Assembly: GCA_015056625.1 (NCBI GenBank)
Contig: SVFY01000017.1
Location: 1-64,000, forward strand
Reading direction: 5' to 3'
From: Butyrivibrio sp.
GTDB lineage: Bacteria; Bacillota; Clostridia; Lachnospirales; Lachnospiraceae
Length of the DNA stretch: 64,000 nucleotides
The notes beneath the pieces were generated by a model, which was given only the letters and a program-made list of their open reading frames with translations, did not search any database and had not been told where the DNA came from. Positions 36,201 to 44,187 of the stretch are shown piece after piece (position 1 is the first letter of the stretch; each line of letters opens with the position of its first letter). Both the position numbers and the translations under genes were made by a program.

Positions 36201-36475
36201 CCGCCTAAATTAGGGAGTAATGCATCTGGTCTTTCTTTTTCAATAACTGCCGCAACGCGCTCGACATTAAGCGGCTCAATATAAGTCTTATCAGCCATCT
36301 CCGGATCAGTCATGATAGTTGCCGGATTGGAGTTAACCAAAACAATTTCATACCCAAGGCTACGAAGGGCTTTGCACGCCTGTGTCCCTGAATAGTCAAA
36401 TTCACAAGCCTGTCCGATAACGATAGGCCCTGAACCGATTATAAGTACTTTGTGGATATCTGTTCTCTGTGCCAT
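33230..36475 (-). CDS. carB: carbamoyl-phosphate synthase large subunit
   Basis: Makes carbamoyl phosphate from bicarbonate, ammonia and two ATP, for arginine and pyrimidine synthesis. The 1081 residues contain two homologous ATP-grasp halves (IVIGQACEFDYSGTQACKAL; then GQGIEFDYCCVHAALAL), the glycine-rich loops RPAYTMGGAGGG and RPSFVLGGRGME, and a C-terminal MGS-like allosteric domain (IYATGKTFENIVEAGI). GGGGAGGAATAAA precedes the ATG. The small subunit carA is not next to it; the upstream neighbour is the DegV-fused kinase, so the glutaminase partner must be encoded elsewhere. Confidence 0.97.
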   Translation of the reverse strand: MAQRTDIHKVLIIGSGPIVIGQACEFDYSGTQACKALRSLGYEIVLVNSNPATIMTDPEMADKTYIEPLNVERVAAVIEKERPDALLPNLGGQSGLNLCSELYKAGVLEKYNVKVIGVQVDAIERGEDRTEFKKTMDMLGIDMARSKACYSIEEALAEADELGYPVVLRPAYTMGGAGGGLVYNKEELQTVCARGLAASIIHQVLVEESILGWEELELEVVRDKDNNMITVCFIENVDPVGVHTGDSFCTAPMLTISEDLQKELQRQAYKIVEHIGVIGGTNVQFAHDPKTGRIVVIEINPRTSRSSALASKATGFPIALVSAKLATGLTLSELPDSKFGTLDKYVPNGDYVVVKFARWAFEKFHGVEDKLGTQMRAVGEVMSIGKNFKEAFQKAIRSLEKGRYGLGNVKKYEEMDKTELLRMLKDASSERYFLIYEALKKGITVDELFDITKVKHYFLNEIKELVDEEKELVSKFKGQVPSEDALLKAKEDGFADKYLSQILDVSEDDIRNTRDKQGLNEEWDGVHVYGTEGAAYYYSTYKRGANLENPKNMGSGDSKKIMILGGGPNRIGQGIEFDYCCVHAALALKKLGFETIIVNCNPETVSTDYDTSDTLYFEPLTLEDVLQIYRKEKPVGVIAQFGGQTPLNLAAKLKEEGVNILGTTPEVIDLAEDRDQFRIMMQKLGIPMAESGMASDVEGAKEIAARVGYPVMVRPSFVLGGRGMEIVRDEESMEGYMKAAVGVTPDRPILIDRFLHNALECEADAISDGKQAFVPAVMEHIELAGIHSGDSACIIPSKHISEKNLRTIEEYTRKIAVEMNVVGLMNMQYAIEDDTVYVLEANPRASRTVPLVSKVCGIKMVPVATDIITSQLTGRPSPVQGLIDNKSKDEPAYYGVKEAVFPFNMFPEVDPVLGPEMRSTGEVLGLARTPGEAFFKAEEAAGAALPLEGAVLISLNSEDKPEAADIARAFADEGFKIYATGKTFENIVEAGIDAVRIMKNYEGGRPNVEDVIKNGDVQLVINTPIGKGAEHDDGYLRRAAIKARIPYITTVAAAKAAAEGITEVKAKGCGHIKSLQEYHQN

Positions 36476-36558
36476 TTTATTCCTCCCCGATTAATCTTTT
36501 TCCATCCCTACAATTCTATTATTCAATCGGCACAAAGACAAGTATAAAAATATTGATA

Positions 36559-39500
36559 TTATTTAATCTCTTTTAGGATATTTTCCATGGCCTCATAGTC
36601 CTCTTTTTCGTAGCAATTTCTTAATTTTGTAATGGTCTGTACATGCTGCTCAGAAAAAGAAAAGTCCTCCATCTCTTTAAAGGTCTTACTTAGGAAATCC
36701 TTGTTCTTTTCCTTTGCTCCGGCTTCCAGCGCAGTATACATGCTCTTTATAAGGATTTCCCCAAGGTCCTCATTTGAGACCACATGGTCTCCCGCTGCCG
36801 AACCCACTTCCTCCTCCATTGCATCTTCCGCCTTCACAGGATTCTTTTCATAGTACCTTTCAAGAGGCTCTTTAAATCCCAATAGCTCATCCATCAGGCT
36901 GTCATGGTTCTTTCTGATAAAAGAAATATCTCCAGCCTTACCTGCCATCTCCAAATCCTCAGCATCCTTAGAAAGCTTCTGCGCCCCTACAAGGCGGGCA
37001 GAACTCTTTAGAGCATGGACCTTGGTGGTATAGCTTTCAAAGTCCTCATTTTTGTAGTAATCTTCAAGCTCTTTGGCCTTCTCTTCAATGGAGTTATAGA
37101 AGATTGGGAGCACAGACAAAAATGACTCCTCAGAGCCACTGTTTTCAATGGCAAGATTCTTATCAATGCCTTCGATTCCTTCAAACCATTCTTCTTTTCT
37201 GACAGAAGCTTCCTTCCCCTTGGTCGCAGGATTCTTTTCATGTACCGGAACCGGTAAATTCTCATCGTATGAAACCAGCTTTTCGAGATTATAAACGCGG
37301 TCTGTCTCATCCATATACATTATTCCAAATGCACCAGAACCACAGCTGATGGACATAACAGCACTGGCCTTTTGGAATATCACATTCTTAAACGGGAATC
37401 TCAAAAGAACTTTTTCCTTGATCTTTTCGAGCATCTCTTCCGGTATTCCGCTATAAGTGATAAACACAAAGTCAGGATTAGGCTTAGCATATCTTGGGAT
37501 AGCATATTCTATGTACTTTTTATATCCTTTCCAGGTGTCCCCAAAATGAGCTCTGTCAAGCCTGAAAACGCCGTCTTTTACCAGCATGAAAGGCTTCATT
37601 CCTATGGACTGCATAAAGCCATAGGTTCCCTTGCCCACAAATCCTCTTCTGTAGAGGACTCCCGGGTCACTGGCCACAAAGCTGCAGTGAATATTCTTTT
37701 TGATCTTATTAAGCTCTCCTATTATCTTGCCTGGAGTAAGGCCCTGTCCTGCCATATGATATGCCAAAAGAGCCATGATACCCATGGCACTTGAGTTAAT
37801 CCCAGAGTTGAATACATAAACATTCCCGTAAGCCTTGGCAGCCTCTTTTGCATTCTCATACTCTTTGCTGACTTCTGCTGAAAGGGTAATGTGAATGACC
37901 TGATGGGACTTTTTGAGCTCTTTTTCAAAAAACTGCTCAAACTCAGCAGTAGAAGGCGGTTCTGACAAAAAGTGCTTACCTTCATCCATGTAGCGAAGCA
38001 CTTCATCGGGATCAGCTTCTATTCCATCATAATATTCCCTGCCCTCAGAAAGTATCTTAAATGGAATGGCATCAATCTGAAGGTTCTTAAGGATAATATC
38101 CGGAAGATCACACATGCTGTTTATAGTGATGGCAATAGGAATCTTTCTGGTGTAACCCTTTGAAGACTTGGACTGAGATCTTAGTGTTTCAGCGCCAGTC
38201 TGGCGGGTCACAATATTCTCAGGAAGATGGGACAAAATAGTCTCTTCAAGCTGCTGTCCGGATACCGGCTTTACAAGATAGCCGTCAAATCCACTGGATG
38301 AGTAAAGCTCCCTGTTCTCACTTCCTGCATTGGCTGTAAGAGCTATGATGGGAACGTGATTATTTCTGCCTCCAGCCTGCTTTCTGATCCTCTGCATACA
38401 CTCTATTCCATCCATACCAGGCATGAGATGATCCATAAGAATGATGTCATACCTTATGTTAGCAGTCATGGACAGAGCTTCTTCACCGCTATCTGCTGTG
38501 TCTATGCCCATTCTGGTTCCAATAAGAAGTTTTTTCTCAACCTCAAGGTTCATCTCATTGTCATCGACAATAAGTACTTTTGCCTCAGGGGCTGTAAAGC
38601 TTACTTCGTAGTCTCTGCCTGATGCAGTACTTCCATAGTTGGTAATATCTATTTCCCCAACTGCCATTGGGTTAGATATCTTTTGCCATAAGGAAACAGT
38701 AAAGGTAGACCCTTGCGTATAGACGCTGCTGACAGTTATATCTCCGTCCATAAGCTCCACCAGCTGCTTTACTATAGAAAGACCAAGGCCTGTACCTTCG
38801 ATCTTAGTGGTATTTTCTTCATCCACTCTCTGGAAAGCATTGAAAATATAGGGAAGAGTGTCCTGCTTTATGCCCATTCCCGTATCAGTTACAGTAAACA
38901 GGATATGAACAGAATCATCCCTTATATCCTCTTCTTCCATATGGAAGGTCACAGCACCTTCCTTCGTGTACTTTACGGCGTTGTTCAGGAGGTTGACCAG
39001 GATCTGCTTGATGCGCATTTCATCCCCAAAGAGTTCTCTTGGAATTGAGGGATCGATCTCCACCTTAAATTCAAGGCCCTTCTGCTCAGCCCTTAGCCAG
39101 ATCATGTTTACAATATCTGAAACCAGTGTGGCTACACTGTAGTTTACAGGCACAATATCCATTCGTCCGGCTTCGATCTTGGACAGGTCAAGGATATCAT
39201 TAACAAGGGCAAGCAGCATCTTTCCTGCCCCCTGAATATTAGCCGCATCCTTTACTATTTCATCAGATGCATCCTCCTGGCGAAGGATGATCTCATTAAG
39301 ACCAAGGATCGAGTTGATGGGAGTCCTGATCTCATGGCTCATACTGGAAAAGAATCTGTTCTGTGATTTATTAAGTTCCTCAACCTTTTTGGTCTCTTCT
39401 TTAGCTCTTTTGTTCTCAGCCATAAAGAGCCACTCAACGAACCACACCATTACGCAGCAGATGATGCCCACAAGTATGACAGAAATAAGAGAGTCAATGT

Positions 39501-39975
39501 AGTACATTCTCTCCGAGTGGTGAATGATCCTCTCAGGATGAAAATAGCCATCAAGATAAAAGCCTATGGTTTCCGCCGTTATAATGGCCAGCATAACCGG
39601 CTTCCATTTTCCAGAAACTACAAGTCCAGTGTAAAGATAAGCAAAGATGATCCATACAGCGCCGCCACCTCTTATGCCACCGCCGTAGTAAAAAACTATT
39701 GGAAGGATCACCGCCAGGATTGCAACTACCGTAAGCCTTACTGCGCTTATTACCCTGTTCCTTTTAATAGCCAGAACAGTCATTATAGGCGCAACAACAG
39801 CAGTGACAGCAAGCGTCGTGATCTCCACTATGTTTTCACCGGTAATGATATCTCCAATAAGTGCCAGTGCTATGAAGAATACAGTTATGAATGTCAAAAG
39901 TATATAAACTCGGTCTCTAAAACTTCTGGAAGGATCCTTAAGGCCATCGACCATTTTCCTAAACATCTTGATCAT
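36559..39975 (-). CDS. hybrid histidine kinase with receiver, DegV-type lipid-binding and HPt domains
   Basis: A 1138-residue membrane sensor. In order: five or six membrane helices (about 25-185), a short coiled linker, HisKA with phospho-His214 (SSMSHEIRTPINS), HATPase_c (NNAVKYTKEG, DTGMGIK, GTGLGLSIV), a receiver with Asp515 (ILMDHLMPGMDG), a DegV/EDD domain (about 611-890) and an HPt domain with His987 (VHALKSSARLVGA). The DegV part is recognisable from ITINSMCDLP, IPFKILSEGREYYDG, VIHITLSAEVSKEYENA and FNSGINSSAMGI. Stand-alone DegV proteins (FakB) hold a fatty acid. Its ATG overlaps the upstream kinase stop by one base (TGATG). The output partner is unknown; carB lies downstream. Confidence 0.85.
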   Translation of the reverse strand: MIKMFRKMVDGLKDPSRSFRDRVYILLTFITVFFIALALIGDIITGENIVEITTLAVTAVVAPIMTVLAIKRNRVISAVRLTVVAILAVILPIVFYYGGGIRGGGAVWIIFAYLYTGLVVSGKWKPVMLAIITAETIGFYLDGYFHPERIIHHSERMYYIDSLISVILVGIICCVMVWFVEWLFMAENKRAKEETKKVEELNKSQNRFFSSMSHEIRTPINSILGLNEIILRQEDASDEIVKDAANIQGAGKMLLALVNDILDLSKIEAGRMDIVPVNYSVATLVSDIVNMIWLRAEQKGLEFKVEIDPSIPRELFGDEMRIKQILVNLLNNAVKYTKEGAVTFHMEEEDIRDDSVHILFTVTDTGMGIKQDTLPYIFNAFQRVDEENTTKIEGTGLGLSIVKQLVELMDGDITVSSVYTQGSTFTVSLWQKISNPMAVGEIDITNYGSTASGRDYEVSFTAPEAKVLIVDDNEMNLEVEKKLLIGTRMGIDTADSGEEALSMTANIRYDIILMDHLMPGMDGIECMQRIRKQAGGRNNHVPIIALTANAGSENRELYSSSGFDGYLVKPVSGQQLEETILSHLPENIVTRQTGAETLRSQSKSSKGYTRKIPIAITINSMCDLPDIILKNLQIDAIPFKILSEGREYYDGIEADPDEVLRYMDEGKHFLSEPPSTAEFEQFFEKELKKSHQVIHITLSAEVSKEYENAKEAAKAYGNVYVFNSGINSSAMGIMALLAYHMAGQGLTPGKIIGELNKIKKNIHCSFVASDPGVLYRRGFVGKGTYGFMQSIGMKPFMLVKDGVFRLDRAHFGDTWKGYKKYIEYAIPRYAKPNPDFVFITYSGIPEEMLEKIKEKVLLRFPFKNVIFQKASAVMSISCGSGAFGIMYMDETDRVYNLEKLVSYDENLPVPVHEKNPATKGKEASVRKEEWFEGIEGIDKNLAIENSGSEESFLSVLPIFYNSIEEKAKELEDYYKNEDFESYTTKVHALKSSARLVGAQKLSKDAEDLEMAGKAGDISFIRKNHDSLMDELLGFKEPLERYYEKNPVKAEDAMEEEVGSAAGDHVVSNEDLGEILIKSMYTALEAGAKEKNKDFLSKTFKEMEDFSFSEQHVQTITKLRNCYEKEDYEAMENILKEIK

Positions 39976-42038
39976 CAGCGCTTACCTCCCCTGTTTCCAG
40001 CCTTGCCCTCAGTCACTACGCGCTGCATCACTCTCTCAAAATCGCTGATAATGATAGGCTTAGAAATAAAGCCATCGAAGCCTTCTCTTAGGAACATCTC
40101 CTTCGCTCCGCTGACTGCATTGGCAGTTAAGGCCACAATGGCCACCTTTTTACCATCTCTTTCTGCCGCACTTCTTATCCTCTTCATGGCCTCAACACCA
40201 TCCATCTGAGGCATCATGTGATCCATGAAGATCACGTCGTAGTCATTTCTGTCAAACTTGTCTATCGCTTCAATACCGCTGTCTGCAGTATCTATGATCA
40301 TCTTATATTCTTTGAAAAGACCTGTAGCCACAACAAGATTCATTGGCTCATCATCCACAACAAGGGCCCTTACACCTTCAAGATCAGGCTTTTCAAGGTT
40401 CTCTTCAAAAGAGACTACATTGCCGCTGGTGGTGCCATTTAATACCTGAACGATTGAAAGTCCATAAACAGGTTTCCTTATGACAATTGCCCTGGTGTCT
40501 TTTTTAGCCTCATAATCCTCCTCAGCTGTTACGGCCAGCACAATATTTCTATCAAGTTCATTTTCAAAGTAGTCCCTGTCGTGTTCATACTCCGCATCGC
40601 CCACAAACACATGAGTTATATCGCCTCTTGCAATGAGCTTTTTAAACTCATCAATGTTGCTTGCGAAGAACAGATTGTGACGAAGGCCTCTTGCAAGGTT
40701 CTCAGACATATTCTTGTACATAAGTCCAAGGCCAGGCACCTCATATCTGCTCAGCCAGTTGTAGATAACAACATTTATAAAGCTGCCTGTATTTATGGAC
40801 ATGCAGGGAGATGGGTCAATAACCTCCTGGAAGATACTGATCCTTACAGTAGTGCCCATATTTTTCTGGCTCTCTATCTTAACAAAGCCGTCCATACTGC
40901 GGACAAGTCCAAGAACTACTGAAAGCCCAAGGCCGATACCTCCGGTACTTCTATCTCTCTTTTTGTCAGCCTGATAAATGCCCTTTGTTATCCTGCTCAG
41001 GTCCTTTTGGCTCATTCCAACACCGGTATCTGAAACTTCAATAATGAGGTTTACACCGTAGTCTTTTTTATAGGCAGTTATTTTAAGACAGGCTCCGCCC
41101 TTTCTTGTGAACTTAAATGCATTATCAAGAAGGTGGCTTATGATCTTGTGGATCTTTTTCATGTCACCCTTCATAACGGCTGGAACTTCAGGATCAAGGT
41201 CAACAACGAAATCAAGATCCGTCTCACTTCTCATGGTGTTATACCCGATAAGCACATCATTAAGAAGCGAAGTGATCATATATCTCTCATTTTCTATAAT
41301 GACGTTCTGCCTCTGGATCTCACTGTAATCCTGAATATCTTCTATCTGGTGGGATATTCGAAGTCCTGCATTTTTTATGGTCTGTATATCTTCTCTGCGT
41401 TCTCTTTTCAAAATAAGGTCTGTAAGACCATTTATTACGTTGATAGGGGTACGAAGCTCATGGGAGAGATTGACAAGAAAATCTTCCATGTCATGGTCAT
41501 TGGATCTTATGGTGTTTTCCAGCTTGTCCACAGCTGAATTACTCTCCAATATCTTCTCTACAATAGTCTTAAGTACGATGTACAGACAGACCATAGAGAT
41601 CACATGCAAAAGTACTCTTGATATGGTCATAGAGTCAAAGACAAACTTATCCCGCCTTGCCATCACTATCTGAGTCAGCACCAGGATCATGAACTCAATG
41701 ATGATGAGCCTCATGAAGTCAATTCTCTTTATCAGGGCAGCAACAGCCATAAGAAGCGCAGCGACTACATACAGGTCAAAAAAGCTGCTCTTGTGAACTC
41801 CATGGAAAAAAGCTATGAACATGGAAAAGATCAGATAGAAATCCTCTCTGAACCTGGCAGATCCTTTCTGGGTCACGTGCATCCACCAGGCGCCAACAAC
41901 TCCAGCAATGATAACTGGAGGCATCCAAAATTCCCACCCCTGGGTTGCGCTCTCAAGGATGGCTCCGACGCCTGCAATTGAAAGTATTGCGACTACGGTA
42001 TTATGGGTCTTTATGGTCTGTTGATGATTATCTCCCAC
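39975..42038 (-). CDS. hybrid sensor histidine kinase/response regulator
   Basis: A 687-residue protein. The start is a GTG at 42038 with AAAGGAG 9 bases upstream, 14 bp after the previous stop; longer frames run into the upstream gene. After about six membrane helices come HisKA (NLSHELRTPINVINGL), HATPase_c (NAFKFTRKGG, DTGVGMS, GIGLGLSVV), a degenerate receiver-like domain without a clear phospho-Asp (about 460-555), and a true receiver (VVDDEPMNL, FMDHMMPQMDGVEAM). It is read together with the degenerate GGDEF gene upstream and the DegV-fused kinase downstream. The ligand is unknown. Confidence 0.85.
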   Translation of the reverse strand: MGDNHQQTIKTHNTVVAILSIAGVGAILESATQGWEFWMPPVIIAGVVGAWWMHVTQKGSARFREDFYLIFSMFIAFFHGVHKSSFFDLYVVAALLMAVAALIKRIDFMRLIIIEFMILVLTQIVMARRDKFVFDSMTISRVLLHVISMVCLYIVLKTIVEKILESNSAVDKLENTIRSNDHDMEDFLVNLSHELRTPINVINGLTDLILKRERREDIQTIKNAGLRISHQIEDIQDYSEIQRQNVIIENERYMITSLLNDVLIGYNTMRSETDLDFVVDLDPEVPAVMKGDMKKIHKIISHLLDNAFKFTRKGGACLKITAYKKDYGVNLIIEVSDTGVGMSQKDLSRITKGIYQADKKRDRSTGGIGLGLSVVLGLVRSMDGFVKIESQKNMGTTVRISIFQEVIDPSPCMSINTGSFINVVIYNWLSRYEVPGLGLMYKNMSENLARGLRHNLFFASNIDEFKKLIARGDITHVFVGDAEYEHDRDYFENELDRNIVLAVTAEEDYEAKKDTRAIVIRKPVYGLSIVQVLNGTTSGNVVSFEENLEKPDLEGVRALVVDDEPMNLVVATGLFKEYKMIIDTADSGIEAIDKFDRNDYDVIFMDHMMPQMDGVEAMKRIRSAAERDGKKVAIVALTANAVSGAKEMFLREGFDGFISKPIIISDFERVMQRVVTEGKAGNRGGKR

Positions 42039-42052
42039 AGTTTGCTGCTCCT

Positions 42053-44107
42053 TTAATGGCCATTTTTGCTCTCTCTGTCCTTTACCAAAAGCTGTCTTGT
42101 GTATCTGATGACGTTCATGATATCTGTAGTGCCATTGGCACAGTAGCACGCCCCAATATATGTCCTGCACTCTTTTTCATTAAGATACTTCTTGGCTCTT
42201 TCGAGATCGTTAAGGAACGAGTACTCATCATTTTCAAAGCCAAAGCATACAAATTCTTCGCCGGATACAGCATAGACATTTTCATCGCCAAAAGCATCCA
42301 TGAGACACCTTGCAGTATTTCTAAGTATAGCTTCAGTATTCTCTTGGCGGATATTGTCATTGATCTCACGAAGCCCCGCCACCTCACATACCACATATCC
42401 AAAGGGCTGTGAATAATCCATCTGGTTTTCTGCAAACTCACGCATGGCGCTTCTGTTCATAGCTCCAGAAACTGGATCATGGTAGCTGTAATAAAGCTTT
42501 CTCTCCTGTTCTTTTCGCTGACCTATGAACTGTCCAAAGAAGTACGCCATGATGTCCATGACTTCATCGACGCTCTTTACCCGCTCCATTTCTATATCAG
42601 TGACGCCTAAAAATCCAAGGTTGTTATTACCAAGTTTTATGCATTTATATTCATTGTTGCCCTCATAGCAGCTCATCTTTTCAAGGAACTGCTCTTCACT
42701 ATTGTTATAGCTTATGACAAGATTCTCTCTGGGAAGAGGATCAAGCCCTTCTTTGAACCATTCGTAAGTGATCTTAAACCTCTCTTTTCCTTTGTCCTCA
42801 TAAATAAATGCGCGGCCTGCCCCAAGCTCTTTTGCAATGTACTCAAGAAGCATGCGGATGCTGTCTGAAGGATTTTTGGTGCTTACAGCCACCTGCAGGG
42901 AATGGTTTATGAATCTGTCTCTGTCAACAGCCGCCTGGTCTCTCATCCACCAGTTTACAAACTGTGCCATGACCGTTGCCAAAAACAGCACCATGCCTAT
43001 CCTTATAAAGAAGCCAAAATGATGGCTCCAGAGATCAAATAGATAAACGACCAGTTCAATTATGCTGCACACAGCCATTTCAAAGAACGCAAATGTAATG
43101 ATCTTGTTCTTAACAGGAAGATTTCTTCTCTTGCAGTACATAAAATCATCTATCAAAAGAGCTGTCACAAGAACGATGGTGGTAATAACAGCAAGAATTT
43201 CAAAAGGGACGAAACTGTTCATCATGTCAGCATCCGCGTAGAACCTGAGCCCCATGATAGAAACAGTTATGATAAGCGTTGCAAAAAAGGCCACATACTC
43301 ATAGGTTTTTCTTTTTTGCCTTGTGGAAGAATTGAGGAACCTCACAAAAGGATACGGCACCATCATTACAAAAAGCCTGTTAAAGACGCGCCACATTACG
43401 TTTACGCCTGTAAGAGCCTGGATTACTGGCATTCCGCCAAGAACCCACAGTCCAAAGAGACCTGATCCCACGCCCAGGTCAAGAATATCCAGCGGAATAC
43501 CTTTTTTATCTGATATTCCAAGCCAGATAAGTATGATTATAAAACCAAAGAAAATAATAAGAAGCGTCAGAAAAAGTGGAATGGCGTTCTGACTCACCAT
43601 CATATGGATATAATCCGAAGATGGTCCAACATAGATATTATAGACTTCACCAATCCTTGACTTTATGCTAACCCTGTACATCTCAAGGATCACACTTTTT
43701 CCGCTGTCATGCTCGCATAGTCCTACGTCATGGAACACAGTGCCCTCTCCCAGTCCAGTCAGGTTCTCCTTGGGCTCATAAGTGTATATCACATCTCCAT
43801 CCATATAAACCTTGACATTAGTGTACTTGGACATGAAGCACAGACTGTCACCGTCCTTAAGGTTATCTGGAAGAGTACTGGTCAAAGTCACATCCCCAGC
43901 ATGGGACTTAAGCTTCGCAGTATTCAGATCATAGACGTTGCCGGCTGAGTCACGCCAGTTATCAGAAAAAGGCACCAGGTTTTCAAAAAAATCCCGCCCA
44001 AATGCATCAGTAAAGAAAAGCGCATAGAAAAACACCACCAGCACCAGAGCCGCAAATATCATATTGTAATAGAATGTATTAGTTAGAGGTTTTCTGTTGT
44101 CTTTCAT
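42053..44107 (-). CDS. membrane protein with degenerate GGDEF domain (7TM-DISM-like)
   Basis: A 684-residue sensor. One N-terminal helix leads to an extracellular beta domain (about 45-185, KSRIGEVYNIYVGPSS at its end), then seven membrane helices (about 190-390), a GAF-like cytoplasmic region and a C-terminal GGDEF-type domain. The GGDEF signature is altered to VSGEEF and the metal-binding strand before it reads VVCEVAGLREIND, so cyclase activity is doubtful and a c-di-GMP binding or partner role is more likely. GAGGG precedes the ATG at 44107. It is first in an operon with the two kinases. Confidence 0.75.
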   Translation of the reverse strand: MKDNRKPLTNTFYYNMIFAALVLVVFFYALFFTDAFGRDFFENLVPFSDNWRDSAGNVYDLNTAKLKSHAGDVTLTSTLPDNLKDGDSLCFMSKYTNVKVYMDGDVIYTYEPKENLTGLGEGTVFHDVGLCEHDSGKSVILEMYRVSIKSRIGEVYNIYVGPSSDYIHMMVSQNAIPLFLTLLIIFFGFIIILIWLGISDKKGIPLDILDLGVGSGLFGLWVLGGMPVIQALTGVNVMWRVFNRLFVMMVPYPFVRFLNSSTRQKRKTYEYVAFFATLIITVSIMGLRFYADADMMNSFVPFEILAVITTIVLVTALLIDDFMYCKRRNLPVKNKIITFAFFEMAVCSIIELVVYLFDLWSHHFGFFIRIGMVLFLATVMAQFVNWWMRDQAAVDRDRFINHSLQVAVSTKNPSDSIRMLLEYIAKELGAGRAFIYEDKGKERFKITYEWFKEGLDPLPRENLVISYNNSEEQFLEKMSCYEGNNEYKCIKLGNNNLGFLGVTDIEMERVKSVDEVMDIMAYFFGQFIGQRKEQERKLYYSYHDPVSGAMNRSAMREFAENQMDYSQPFGYVVCEVAGLREINDNIRQENTEAILRNTARCLMDAFGDENVYAVSGEEFVCFGFENDEYSFLNDLERAKKYLNEKECRTYIGACYCANGTTDIMNVIRYTRQLLVKDRESKNGH

Positions 44108-44124
44108 AGGCAGCTACCCTCACT

Positions 44125-44182
44125 CGGGGACGGTTCTTTTGTCTCATTGTGCACAACATGACACGGGGACGGTTCTTTTGTC
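44125..44182. repeat. two direct copies of CGGGGACGGTTCTTTTGTC
   Basis: Copies at 44125-44143 and 44164-44182 are identical and in the same orientation, unlike the inverted pairs at 6388 and 25175. Between them is ATTGTGCACAAC, close to the loop of the 25175 element. The second copy ends 5 bp before the stop codon of the cyclase gene (44190-44188). Confidence 0.85.
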
Positions 44183-44187
44183 ATATT

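Noticed and set aside
42039..42170. N-terminal extension of the second hybrid kinase
   Set aside because: It would overlap the upstream gene by 118 bp in another frame; a GTG with AAAGGAG at 42038 gives a normal start.
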